64,000 bases of DNA from positions 43,746,501-43,810,500 of the forward strand of contig CP136890.1 in assembly GCA_034359265.1 (NCBI GenBank), given 5' to 3'. The notes under the pieces are model-generated. The model was not told the DNA's origin, made no database searches, and worked only from the letters and a program-made list of their open reading frames with translations. Below are positions 46,078 through 56,047 of the stretch, piece by piece (within the stretch, counting starts at the first letter, position 1; each line of letters begins with the position of its first letter). A program made the translations under genes and the position numbers. Source of the stretch: Canna indica. Taxonomy: Eukaryota > Streptophyta > Magnoliopsida > Zingiberales > Cannaceae.

Positions 46078-48710
46078 CTTATGTATCTGCTTTGTTTGCT
46101 GCTAAGTTGTCAGGGGTACCTTTTGTGCTTGAGTTACCTCTTGTGGTGTCTACGCCTACGGGCGTTTCTGTGATGACAGAGACAATCTTTTAGGACTGCG
46201 AGGTTGTCATTTGTGGGCATATGTTGATAGCTAAGTTGACACTCCTGCCGATGCTGGAGCTTGATGTAATTTTTGGGCATGGACTGGTTGGTGGATCATT
46301 TCACCTCAGTAGATTGCAGGGCTAAGACTGTGACATTCAGTAAGCTCGGATTGCCCCAGTTTACCTTCCAGGGTGAGGGAAGGGATGAGCCATTGATGGA
46401 GATCACAGCTCTTAAGGTCCAGAAGTTTATTTTTGGTGGATGTCAGTCCTTTTTGGCCTTTGTGTCAATGGCAGAGGAAGGCGGAGGTACGACCAAGGAC
46501 ATCGGGGGGATGCCTGTGGTATGCGGGTTCTCTGATGTGTTTCCAGAAGAGTTGCTAGGGTTACCTCCAGAGAGGGAGATCGAATTCTGTATTGATTTTC
46601 AGCCAAGGGTGAAGCCGATCTCCATTCCACCGTATCAGATGGAACTAGCTGAGTTGAGGGAGTTGAAGTCTCAGTTGCAGGAGCTGCTTGACTTGGTTTT
46701 CATTCACCGTAGTGTTTCATCTTGGGGTGCTCCAGTGCTCTTTGTAAACAAGAAGGATGGGTCCATGCGGATGTGCATTGATTACCGACAACTTAATAAG
46801 GTAATAGTGAAGAATCAGTACATGTTGCCCAGGATTGATGACTTGTTTGATCAGCTTCAAGGAGCTCAGTGGTTTTCTAAGATTGACCTACGGTCAGGGT
46901 ATTATCAGTTGAGGATCCGGGATAGTGATGTCCCTAAGACTGCTTTCAGGTCGAGGTATGGGCACTTTGAATTTCTGGTGATGTCCTTCGGGCTGATTAA
47001 TACACCTACAACATTTGTGGATCTGATGAACCGAGTGTTCAGGGAATTCTTGGATAAATTTGTGATTGTGTTTATTGATGACATCTTGATTTATTCCATG
47101 AGTAGGGAGGAGCATGCTGAGCACTTGAGGGTAGTTCTGAAAACTCTCAGGGAGCACAAGTTGTATGCCAAATTCTCCAAGTGCGAGATCTAGTTGAAGA
47201 GTGTTGTGTTCGTTGGCCAAGTGGTATCCAGGGAAAGGGTTAAGGTGGACCCCGCAAAGATAGAAGCAGTTGGGAATTGGAAGATGCCGACTAATGTCAC
47301 TGAGATCTGCAGTTTCCTGGGGTTGGCAGGTTATTACAGAAAGTTTGTGAAGAATTTCTCCAGGATTGCAGCACCATTGACCCGCCTGACTCAGAAGACG
47401 GTCAAGTTCGAATGGGATAGTAAGTGTGAGGAGAGCTTTCTGAAGCTCAAGGACCGTTTGAAATCGGCACCAGTTCTGGCAGTACCCTCGGGCTCGAGAG
47501 GGTTGTGTGCTGATGCAGAATTGCAGATTGATAGTCTATGCCTCTAGGCAGTTGAAGGTTCACGAGAAGAATTAGCCAACCCATGATCTTGAACTGGCAG
47601 CGGTGATGTTCGCATTGAAGTTGTGGCGTCACTACCTTTATGGTGAGTCTTGTGAGATATACACTGATCATAAGAGCCTCCAGTATTTGCTCACCCAGAA
47701 GGAGTTGAACCTGAGGCAGAGAAGATGGCTTGAGCTATTGAAGGACTATGACTGCACAAGCATGTACCATCCAGGGAACACTAATGTGGTAGCTGATGCT
47801 CTGAGTAGGAAGTCTATGGGCAGTCTGGCGCATTTGGCAGCCAGGAGGAGGCCGTTGGCTCAGGATTTGGCCCTATGTTTGGATGGCGGAGCAGTCTTGT
47901 CAGTATCAAATTTTGGTACGCTGGTGGCCTATTTGAGAGTGCAGACCACATTGGTTGACATGCTGCGGGCAGCACAGGAGGAGGATGTCATTTGTGCAGA
48001 CCACATTGGTTGGGAGTGCAGTTGGGAGAGGCACTTACCTCTGATTGAGTTTGCCTATAATAACAGCTACCACAACAGCATTGGGATGACCCCATTTGAG
48101 GCGTTGTATGGGCGGAGATGCAGGTCACCTGTAGGTTGGTTTGAGGCAGGGGATTCCCTTATGATGAGACTCTATCTGGTGGAGGAGGTTGTGGAAAAAG
48201 TGAAGCAAATTAGAGAGAGGTTGTTAGCAGCTCAAAGTCACCAGAAGATGTATGCTGATGGAAAGGCCAGGGAGGTAGAGTTCGCTGAGGGGGACATGGT
48301 GTTCCTCAAGGTGTCGCCTATGAAAGGGGTTGTGAGGTTTGGTAAGAAAGGAAAGCTAAGCCCTAAGTTCATTGGGTCGTTTCCTATTTTCAGGTGCAGG
48401 GGAGCTGTGGCCTATGAGTTGGCCATACCTCCTAGTATGGACAGAGTACATCTAGTCTTCCATGTGTCTATGCTAAAGAAGTACATTTGGGATGAGTCCC
48501 ATGTGATCGAGCCCACCGCAGTGGAGGTGGATTCAGCAGTCTCTTATAAGGAGCGGCCAGTTGAGGTGCTAGACCAATAGATCTAGAAATTGAGGTCCAA
48601 GGAGATCCCCTTGATTAAGGTCAGATGGGAGCACCATTCCGGCCAGGAGGACACCTGGGAGGTGGAGTAGGATATGAGGGAGCGTTATCCTTCATTGTTT
48701 GATGATGTGG
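46078..48710 (+). pseudogene. Tekay pol: protease end, RT, RNase H, integrase C-terminus, chromodomain-like tail
   Basis: The protease end has LDVIFGMDWL near 46262. Reverse transcriptase (46273-47193) has [13 protein letters not shown], the catalytic FIDDILIYS near 47075 and FSKCEI, then TAG where Trp is expected (47191-47193). The thumb and connection follow (47194-47547), then RNase H (47603 onward, [22 protein letters not shown]). The integrase zinc finger and first catalytic residues are deleted near 47990, where filler DNA sits. The frame then runs into the end of integrase ([15 protein letters not shown]) to 48580. A chromodomain-like stretch (IPLIKVRWEHHSGQEDTWEV) with stops follows to about 48710. 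Confidence 0.9.
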
Positions 48711-49100
48711 TGAGTTCTTTTTTTTCCTTTCTGAAATCCGAGAACGAATTTTCTTTAAGGAGGGAGGATTGTAATATCTTAGATATTTAAATTTATTATT
48801 TTTCCTCTTATGTGTGTTTGCCAGCTTAGCGGACTAGTTCGTCGTCGAGCCGAGTTGACTCATGTTCTGGAACGAGCTTGCGAGCTTGGGTAAGTAGAAT
48901 ATGAATTTATGAATTTTTGGCTTGGGTAGTTGAAATTATTTAATTTGATATTGTGTGTGCATAATTATTAATTATGTTCATGTGGGTGTATTTAATTAAT
49001 TGATTGTGATTTATTAGAATAAGTTTAATTAAATTAATTACGTCTATCGGGTTAGCATGTTTGGTTTTGGCTTAAGGTGGATGCGGATTTTGGATTAAGG

Positions 49101-49835
49101 TGTTTAAGGGATTAGGGTTGAGGAGGGAGTATAAAACCCCCTCCCCATGGCTTGTGACTCTTATTTTTGGAGCCACTCAAAGAATTGAGAAAGGGAGCCA
49201 GCCGCCAAGCCAAGCCAAGCCGCTAGCCCCCTTTCCCTTTTCCCCTTGGAGCCGCCGCCACCCAGAGCCGAGCTGAGCCGCCTGCTTTCTCTTCCTCTTC
49301 CTCTCATCCTTCCTTTCATTTGGAGCCGAGCCGAGTGGAGCCCGCTGAAGCCAGCGCCTTTCCTTCCCCTCTCCCCCTCTCTCCAAGCCGGCGGCTTGGA
49401 GTGAGCTGCCGCCCCCTTGTCCCCTTTTCTTGAGTCGAGCCACCACCCTTTTGATGCCCCCTTGTTTAAGGGGTTAGGGTTGAGGAGGGAGTATAAAACC
49501 CCCTCCCCATGGCTTGTGGCTCCTATTTTTGGAGCCACCCAAAGAATTGAGAGAGGGAGCCAGCCGCCAAGCCAAGCCAAGCCGCTAGTCCCCTTTCCCT
49601 TTTCCCCTTGGTGGCGCCGCCACCCAGAGCCGAGCCGAGCCACTTGCATTCTCTTCCTCTTCCTCTCCTCCTTCCTTTCCTTTGGAGCCGAGCCGAGAGG
49701 AGCTAGCTGAAGCCAGCGCCTTTCCTTCCCCTCTCCCCCTCTCTCCAAGCCGACGGCTTGGAGTGGGCTGCCGCCTTGGAGTGAGCCGCCGCCCCCTTGT
49801 CCCCTTTTCTTGAGTCGAGCCACCACCCTTTTGAA
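49101..49835 (+). repeat. 362-bp tandem duplication including the LTR TATA box
   Basis: TGTTTAAGGG at 49101 recurs at 49463, and similarity runs through both copies (GGGAGTATAAAACC, GGGAGCCAGCCGCCAAGCC, CTTGAGTCGAGCCACCACCC). The TATA boxes are at 49130 and 49492, exactly 362 bp apart. Copy 2 has an extra small duplication near 49765-49790. The copies differ at scattered sites. Confidence 0.92.
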
Positions 49836-50664
49836 GCCGGATTTGAGGGTTGTCGTCCAGGATTTCTTCTTTAATCTTTCTTCCATTTAAGGTGAGTGGT
49901 TTAACCCCCTCTCTTTGGGTTTTGTTCGAAATCTTGGAGCCGTTCTTGGCGGCTCGGTGTTTTGTTTGTGCTTGGATTTTTCTTCGACTTCTTGCCATGT
50001 TTTCTTGAAGTTGTGCTTGAGGAAACCCTAAGCATGATTTCTGTGAATGAATTCTTGGGATTAGTATTCTGTCCTAATGATAATATAGGGGTTAATTTCT
50101 GTTAATTTTCGAATTTAATTATGTAGTATGCTGAAAATTTCATGTTGTTGGAATTGTATGCTGAAAAGATGAATCTGTGCTGATTTTGGTTTGTTTGCTG
50201 TAGTGTTTGTATTTCTGTGAATATAGTTGTGTAACCTATCGTTTCAACCGGAAAACATAGTTTGGAAATATAGGACATACTTTAGAGACTAGATTCGGGT
50301 TAGATACATCAGTACTGGGCATAACAGTAAGCTAAAACAATACCCTAAAGCAAAATCCTAATCTTGGTGATTTAAATTTTATTTGCAAATTAAAATTGGG
50401 TCAAGGGTCATCATAATCCTTTATGAACCAATACATAAGCTTTGCATGAAATAAAACCACACGGGTTCATGACATTACGGGTCTAGGAGTTGGGTCGGGT
50501 TTTGAAGTGTTGAGACACTTTCCAATAGGATCACCCCTAAGACACTGTAGGAGAGTCATGACTTAGGTCATGGTGGCCATATCTTTATGAATGACGGAGA
50601 GGCTCGTAGAGGAGCCGGATTGCGGGCTAAGCTCGGGAGGTCGGATGGCTAATTCCCAACCTGT

Positions 50665-50986
50665 AGAACAAGTTAGGAGGGTCTTTCCCGATTGTTCTGG
50701 TTCAGCCTCGTGGGATAAGTTCGGAGGGCCTACGCGATTATCCCCGAGGTTTTGTTAAGGAATAAGTTCGGAGGGCCTTTCCCGATTATTCCTGTGATAT
50801 CCTTTAGGAGTAAGTTCGGAGGGCCTTTCCCGATTACTCCTATGATATCTTAAGGGGCAAGTTCGGATGGGCGAATCCCGATTGTCACTACGCGTCTCGT
50901 CGAGCAAGTTCGGAGGGCCTTTCCCGATTGCTGCCGAGTTTCTTGTACTAGGATAAGTTCGGAGGGCCTTCCCTATTATCCTAGTA
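50665..50986 (+). repeat. Array of seven hairpins with covarying stems in the Tekay LTR
   Basis: Each unit has the core AGTTCGGAGGGCC-TTTCCCGAT flanked by arms that differ between units but pair within each. AGAACA/TGTTCT (50665, 50693); GGGATA/TATCCC (50712, 50739); AGGAATA/TATTCCT (50758, 50787); TAGGAGTA/TACTCCTA (50805, 50835); GGCAA/TTGTC with a G-T pair (50856, 50882); AGCAA/TTGCT (50903, 50928); TACTAGGATA/TATCCTAGTA (50946, 50977). The core itself can pair (TCGG with CCGA). An eighth, decayed unit may lie near 50620-50660. Confidence 0.9.
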
Positions 50987-51629
50987 TGTGTTGTTGCCTT
51001 CGGGCATGGTAGGCTTCAGCCTGATGTACTCCACTTTGGAGGGTTAGATGCCTTGGGGCATGTGTGGCCTGTTAGCTAGTCACACCTTCGTGACATTGCC
51101 CTCTTTAGAGATAGATTTTATTCTTATCATCTCTGTGTTTTTATTTGTGAGGGTTGGTAAAATCGCTCGCTGAGTTCTTTGAACTCACCCGTTGTTGTTT
51201 GATTTCTGTTTTGCAGAGCCTGACCGGTGAGGTGGGTCGGATGCACTTGGCGCCGCTGGAGGGCAGAGGAGCCGCATGATCTCATAGCAGTCCAAATTAG
51301 GGTGGTAGTCGAGTTCTTTGGTAGTAGTCATGCACTTGTATTAGCTTGATTTGGAGTTGTAGCCCTAAGGGCATTTTTGTCATTTATTTCAAGTTTTATT
51401 GTATCTGAACTTTTGAACTGCTGAACTTAAGATGTTATTCCACACTTTTTGTTTCATTTGAGATACATGAATTAAACTTTGTTTTGGTTCGCTTTTCATT
51501 AAAATAAAACTTGTTATTATTTTCTGCTATATTATTTGTTGAGCTGGCATGTGCATGGTTTAGGCTGCGGGGTATAGGCACGTAAACCCTGGCCGATCAC
51601 GTGACCCTGAGTTGGAGCGTGACATTCAT

Positions 51630-51747
51630 CCTCCATGATGTTGCTTTGAGCATCTTCAATGGCTCTTCTTTTTCTCCTTAGTCGATGCAAAGTTTTTTCA
51701 ATCTCTGGATCAAAGAGCAAGTCACCAAAACACTGACTCCTTTGCAT
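51630..51747 (-). pseudogene. Athila gag, N-terminal 40 codons
   Basis: ATG at 51747 starts MQRSQCFGDLLFDPEIEKTL and runs to the Tekay insertion site. The frame continues at 43537 after removal of the Tekay element and one TSD copy. This shows the Tekay element landed inside gag, about 40 codons from the start. Confidence 0.8.
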
Positions 51748-51851
51748 AAACTACAGAAATCAAGAAAAACAAGTGAAGACAAAATTTAAAACAAAAATAA
51801 AAATAAATCAAAACTAGTATCCAATTAGCTAGTATTAATATTGATTTACTA

Positions 51852-51869
51852 TCCCCAGCAACGGCGCCA
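51852..51869 (-). other. Athila primer binding site (tRNA-Asp type)
   Basis: The minus strand reads TGGCGCCGTTGCTGGGGA, complementary but for one base to the 3' end of plant tRNA-Asp. It lies six bases inside the 5' LTR (51876-53302). A tRNA-Asp primer is typical of Athila. Confidence 0.88.
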
Positions 51870-51875
51870 AAAACT

Positions 51876-53302
51876 TGATGTCAAGCTAGCAAGTATACTT
51901 GTTCGTACAAGTAATAAAATGATGAGAAAAGTATCGTTCCCACGAGGATAGAATCAAGTAGCGAAATTGACTAATATGGAATGCTATTTGGACAACAAAA
52001 TTGGTGTGAATTGAGTGCAGAACTTAAATCTAAAAATTTGGCAAAATAATTGCAAGAAAATTAAATAAAGAGTTCAAGATAATGAAATGGATGCTAGGGC
52101 TAATTGATTTCACCTAATTATTGATTAAGATACCTTGGATTTATTTATTTAGCCTTGACCTTAATTAATTAATGATCGAATTTCCGAAATTAATTCCAAG
52201 CCTTTCTCAAGGTCAATTAATTCTCTTCTACTCAAATTGAATGACTAATCTCTTAGTTACAAACTAATTCAAGAGAAGGTTTAAGTTCTGTGGAATTCTT
52301 GCAATGATCACATGAATCGCGTTTTCCTATCTCTAGTTTTTCTCAATTCATGGTGTTTATAATGAGAAGCAATGTTTATAAATGCTTTCTCAAGTTATTG
52401 CAAACCAACAAATCAATTGAATGATGAAGCACTCAATAGCATTAAGAACAATTATAAACACTTAATTATAGAGTAAAAGCATGAATAACGTTAATCCAAA
52501 AGTATCAAAACCAAATAGTTGGCTACATCAACGCCCTAGCTAAGAAATTTAGTTCATAATGGATGAAATTAAACAACTAAAATAGATGAAAGATGAAAGA
52601 AAATAGAAGGAAGCCATGAAAACAATGAGAAGATGCAACTAGCTTGACTTGTTGATGAAGAAGGACTTCTCCAACTTGCCGAACACCATGGAAATACCCC
52701 TCTTGATTACTTCGAGTCTCCACCTCTTTCTTGCCATCTCCTATTGTGTGCTGCCCTCTCCTCCTCATTAGGGTCGGCCACCCTCTGTTTTTGTGCAGCA
52801 ATTAATCAAATTTCAACCTTCTTATCTTATTTTCAGCCTTCCTATCTTGTTGTCTTCTTGATGGAAAATTCATTCTGATTGGATCTAAATATTCTTCCGA
52901 GTGAGATAAAGGTAGGTCCAATAATCATTTGAGTGGATTTGACTCCCATAACCCGTTAGCTTAGTGGATCCTCTCTCATTCAAGTGCTGGACTAAAATAT
53001 GACGTAACTTGGGATGCAGTTCCGAGGCCTTCAATGCACGAATTGGCTCAAGTGGTCAACATTAGAGTTTTAGCTCTTACTCTTATCTTTCTAAAACATC
53101 AAACAGCGTGTCATTCTGACCTTTGTACACAAAGTTATGCCCAATTTAAGTTAGAGTACTCTGTTTGAGCGAAAAACTTGCAAATGAGATTTGCTTTCCA
53201 TAAATGCACTAGTAACCCTCTTTTCACCTAGAATTAACCACATAAGCAATAGAATTAGTGTATAATCTATGCTAAATTTGTATATAAAAATTAATCTTAT
53301 CA
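51876..53302 (-). repeat. 5' LTR of the Athila element
   Basis: It is the partner of 33011-34462 with few substitutions and one 20-bp unit fewer in the short tandem repeat (52811-52850). The TSD GTATG follows at 53303. Confidence 0.92.
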
Positions 53303-53307
53303 GTATG

Positions 53308-54566
53308 TTAAGTTTGAGATGAAATAATGTCCTTAGACCAAGTTATCAACCTAGCATGGTTTCATTCTAAAGTAAGCTAGTTATCATGAAACTTGCTAAG
53401 TGTTAATGTTATTATTTACTTATGGTTTTTCAAATTTAAACCTATGGACACCTAACATGAGTAACTATAAACATGTTTCTCAAATATATATTGAAAATGA
53501 GACCTCTAAGTCAATTAATTGACTTGGGTCAACTTGGTTCAAAAAAGGTAATCATGAAATCGTCTTTATGTTATTTTATCCATATCTACAATAATTTTTC
53601 ATTCTAAATGCATGGAAACATGTCATACATATACATAAATATGTTTATAAAGTTTGGTCCTAAAACGAAGTGTCTAAGTCAATATATTGTCTTAGGTCAA
53701 ACTTTCTCAAGTTTAGGGCGCCTAAACTAAATTAGTTATCACTTTGTTCATCTACACATGAATTTTCAAGTTTAAATACCTAGAATTATGTCATGTATTT
53801 ATCTAAACATGTTTATTGGGTGTAGACTTAAAAATGAAGTCTCTAATAAATGATTTCAACCTAGTGCAAATTTCATTCAATCAATATCATGAAATTGTCT
53901 AAGTTATCAAAATTTTCTTTCTCATGAAATTCTAAGCATTTATCATGCACAATCGGTCATGAGTCATAGAGAAATCACTGAAGCATAATTTTTGAAGTGT
54001 TACACTAAGATTTTTGCAAAAACAAACTCATACCTCATTCTTGAAATTTTTTCCCAAACTTCTCATTTTCTTTTAGCCTTCCAATTTACCGTTCTCAACT
54101 AGCAAGTAGATGTTATTAGTAGATTTAATGTAAACAAAGCTACTAGCAAGCAACTCAAAGCAAATAGCAATGAGAAAAATCAAGTATCATTTTCAAAGTC
54201 CATTTTGCTAACTAGTTTGAAATCCGTTTCAAAATAAATTATCATGAATCCGAAATGAATCGAGAGATATCAAAATAAATATTTGAAAATTAAAATCTCT
54301 AACCCTTCCTATTGGTTGAAAATTGAAAGGCCACAATGAGCATATGATTTAGAACCGCAAGGTCGCTTAGGCCCGTTATAGGCCACATAGGTCTTCGAAG
54401 AGACTAGAAATCAAAATTCAAAAATTATTTGAAATATTTTAAGAGCGGGGAAAATCAATCAATTTTAAGCATGTATCATAAACACCAACTTCAAAAATAC
54501 AAGTAGAGAAAAGGTGATGATACCAAAGTGATTTAGATGTCAATTCTTAGACCTAAGACATCTAGT
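53308..54566 (-). repeat. Non-coding repeat domain of element C, gag-proximal part
   Basis: Inverted phrases match elements A and B (AACATGTTT, TTGACTTGGGTCAA, CATGAGTAA, CTAGTTATC). The sequence continues exactly the domain interrupted at 33010, after removing the Athila element and one TSD. No coding potential. Confidence 0.75.
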
Positions 54567-55800
54567 CTAGGTGAAGATTTTGAAGTTGCAACCATGTAAG
54601 GATCCTTCCTTCAATTTCTTGATCAACTTCAACTCTTCAATTTTCATTACCCTTGTGTGGTAGCTAGAACAAGAGACCTTCGATACCCAAATGCCTTTGG
54701 GTCCTAGGGGGTTAGTGGGCTTAGGTACCCAAAGTGTCTTAACAACACTAGGGTTCACATTAAAATCACCATAAATTGCATGCCAATATATGCCACAACA
54801 ATAGCAATGTTCATGGAATTCTTTCTTTTTACCATTCTTATGAACATGAGGTATAATATTAGAATGCTTGGCATGAGAAACATGATGAGCATGAGCATTC
54901 TTAGATGAAATATTTTTCTTCCTAAGATTTCTAAAAGATGAAACATTGGATAAATTATTTGCTTTTCTACTTAAGAAAACAACCTCATTTTTCAAGACAT
55001 TAATGGATTTGTTTAAGGCTTGCATTTGAGATTTCATCATATAATTTTTCTTTTTCAATGTCTCATTCTCAAATTTGAAATCATTATTTCTAGATTTCTT
55101 TTTAGATTTCAAATCATCACTTTCAAGTTTCAAAGCTTTACGCTCAAGTTCTAAATCATCATGACATGAATGAAAATGCCTAGTCTTTAATTTTTCATTT
55201 TAAAATTCTAAGGCATGCACATGTGAATTAAGCTTAGAGTTTTCCTTCTTTAGTTTTCTATTTTTCTTGTTTTTTTTCATAAGCCAGGCATACATTTTTT
55301 GACATTCCTCAACTAGTTCTTCATATGGCATATTAAATGAACTAGCGGAGCTAGCTAGTACTATCGATCATTATCATTGTCATGACTCGGTGAAGAAGAA
55401 AGTACCTCATTATTTGCAATCATGAGGCAAACTTTGGATGTGGCTTCATAGTCATGGCTAGAGGGTGCTTCAAATGAGTGAGATGTGGAGGTGGAAGCAC
55501 TTGACCTCTTCCTTGCTTTGTTCTTCATGCTTGGGCGATTTTTCTTCACGTGCCCTCTTTCTTGCTAGCATGACAAATTACTTTTCATTTTCGGCTCTTA
55601 GAATTGCTCCTTTGACTAGAAGCACTATGGGCATCTAAACCAAGATTAGTAGTAGGTGAGTGACCATTGTCATCACCACCTTCATCAAAAGTGTTAATCT
55701 CTTCGGTTTTGGCATGATCATATAAAATATTTAAAGTGACCCATAAATCACAAGTTGAAGAGAATTGCATGACTTTTTCTAGGACGTCATTTGGTAATGT
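54567..55800 (-). pseudogene. Sirevirus gag, element C, decayed
   Basis: The N-terminal part is deleted so that the leader runs into LEKVMQFSSTCDLWVTLNILYD near 55770. Knuckle 1 has lost its pattern and frame near 55570. Coiled-coil and C-terminal parts follow in other frames, the last being 55133-54567, with knuckle 2 as CYCCGIYWHAIY (spacing damaged) and LWVPKPTNP. It is the most degraded gag of the four. Confidence 0.8.
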
Positions 55801-55846
55801 GTAGGACAAAGTGTAGAAGAGATGGTGAAATCTCAATCCACGACCC

Positions 55847-55858
55847 ACTTTGATACCA
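55847..55858 (-). other. Primer binding site of element C
   Basis: The minus strand reads TGGTATCAAAGT, a mutated initiator tRNA-Met site, directly before the LTR end at 55861. Confidence 0.75.
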
Positions 55859-55860
55859 AA

Positions 55861-56047
55861 TGTTGGTGAAATGGCCATACTAGGGGGGGTGAATAGTGTG
55901 TTAACTAAATCTTTTCGCCTAATTTCGGTTTTAATCTTTTCCTAAACTATTTAGGCAAGTTTTCAATTTAACGACTAAATGCGGAAGCGATTAATAATAA
56001 AACAATTAACACAAACAAGAATAACAATGCTAACACAATGATATATA
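55861..56047 (-). repeat. Partial 5' LTR of element C
   Basis: It carries the U5 end (CCATTTCACCAACA on minus, ending at 55861) and runs to 56047, where element D begins. The rest of this LTR should lie beyond the right end of the window, after element D. Confidence 0.8.

Larger units (their letters stand above)
43538..51624 (+). mobile_element. Tekay/Del-like chromovirus, heavily rearranged, inside Athila gag
   Basis: It starts TGTAATATCTTAG at 43538 and ends GGAGCGTGACA at 51624, with a perfect TSD TTCAT (43533-43537, 51625-51629). The right LTR is complete (48770-51624). The left LTR keeps only its first 112 bp, and gag plus most of protease are replaced by an inverted Sirevirus fragment. 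Most of the integrase is deleted. Reverse transcriptase, RNase H and a chromodomain-like tail remain. The TSD shows that the outer ends belong to one insertion. Confidence 0.9.
48770..51624 (+). repeat. 3' LTR of the Tekay element
   Basis: A 2855-bp LTR, TGTAATATC...GCGTGACA. It includes a 362-bp tandem duplication carrying the TATA box (49101-49835) and an array of seven variable-stem hairpins (50665-50986). Long minus-strand open frames across 49161-49998 are by-products of its GC-rich, low-complexity composition. Confidence 0.9.
33011..53302 (-). mobile_element. Athila-type Ty3/gypsy element, nested host of two further insertions
   Basis: LTRs of about 1.4 kb (33011-34462 and 51876-53302) have TGATAAG...ATCA ends on the minus strand. 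The TSD GTATG is perfect (33006-33010, 53303-53307). The primer site matches tRNA-Asp and gag-pol follows in Gypsy order on the minus strand; both fit Athila. A solo LTR sits in its 3' non-coding part and a Tekay element in its gag. No env-like frame is visible. Gag-pol keeps long open stretches with few stops and the LTRs are very similar, so the insertion is fairly young. Confidence 0.92.
27660..56047 (-). mobile_element. Gag-only Sirevirus (element C), broken by later insertions
   Basis: The pieces in minus order are partial 5' LTR (55861-56047), primer site, gag remnant (54567-55800), non-coding domain (53308-54566 and 31234-33010), polypurine tract (28267-28280) and partial 3' LTR (27660-28266). 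Pack-MULE 2 and the Athila element interrupt it, each with a clean TSD. Element D inserted into its 5' LTR at 56047. Removing the insertions makes the sequence collinear with elements A and B. The 3' LTR keeps only its U3-side part. Confidence 0.85.

Noticed and set aside
49161..49998. Long GC-rich minus-strand open frames (241, 137 and 89 codons)
   Set aside because: They lie wholly within the Tekay LTR, follow its tandem duplication and are low-complexity Gly/Lys/Arg-rich; no protein family is recognisable.
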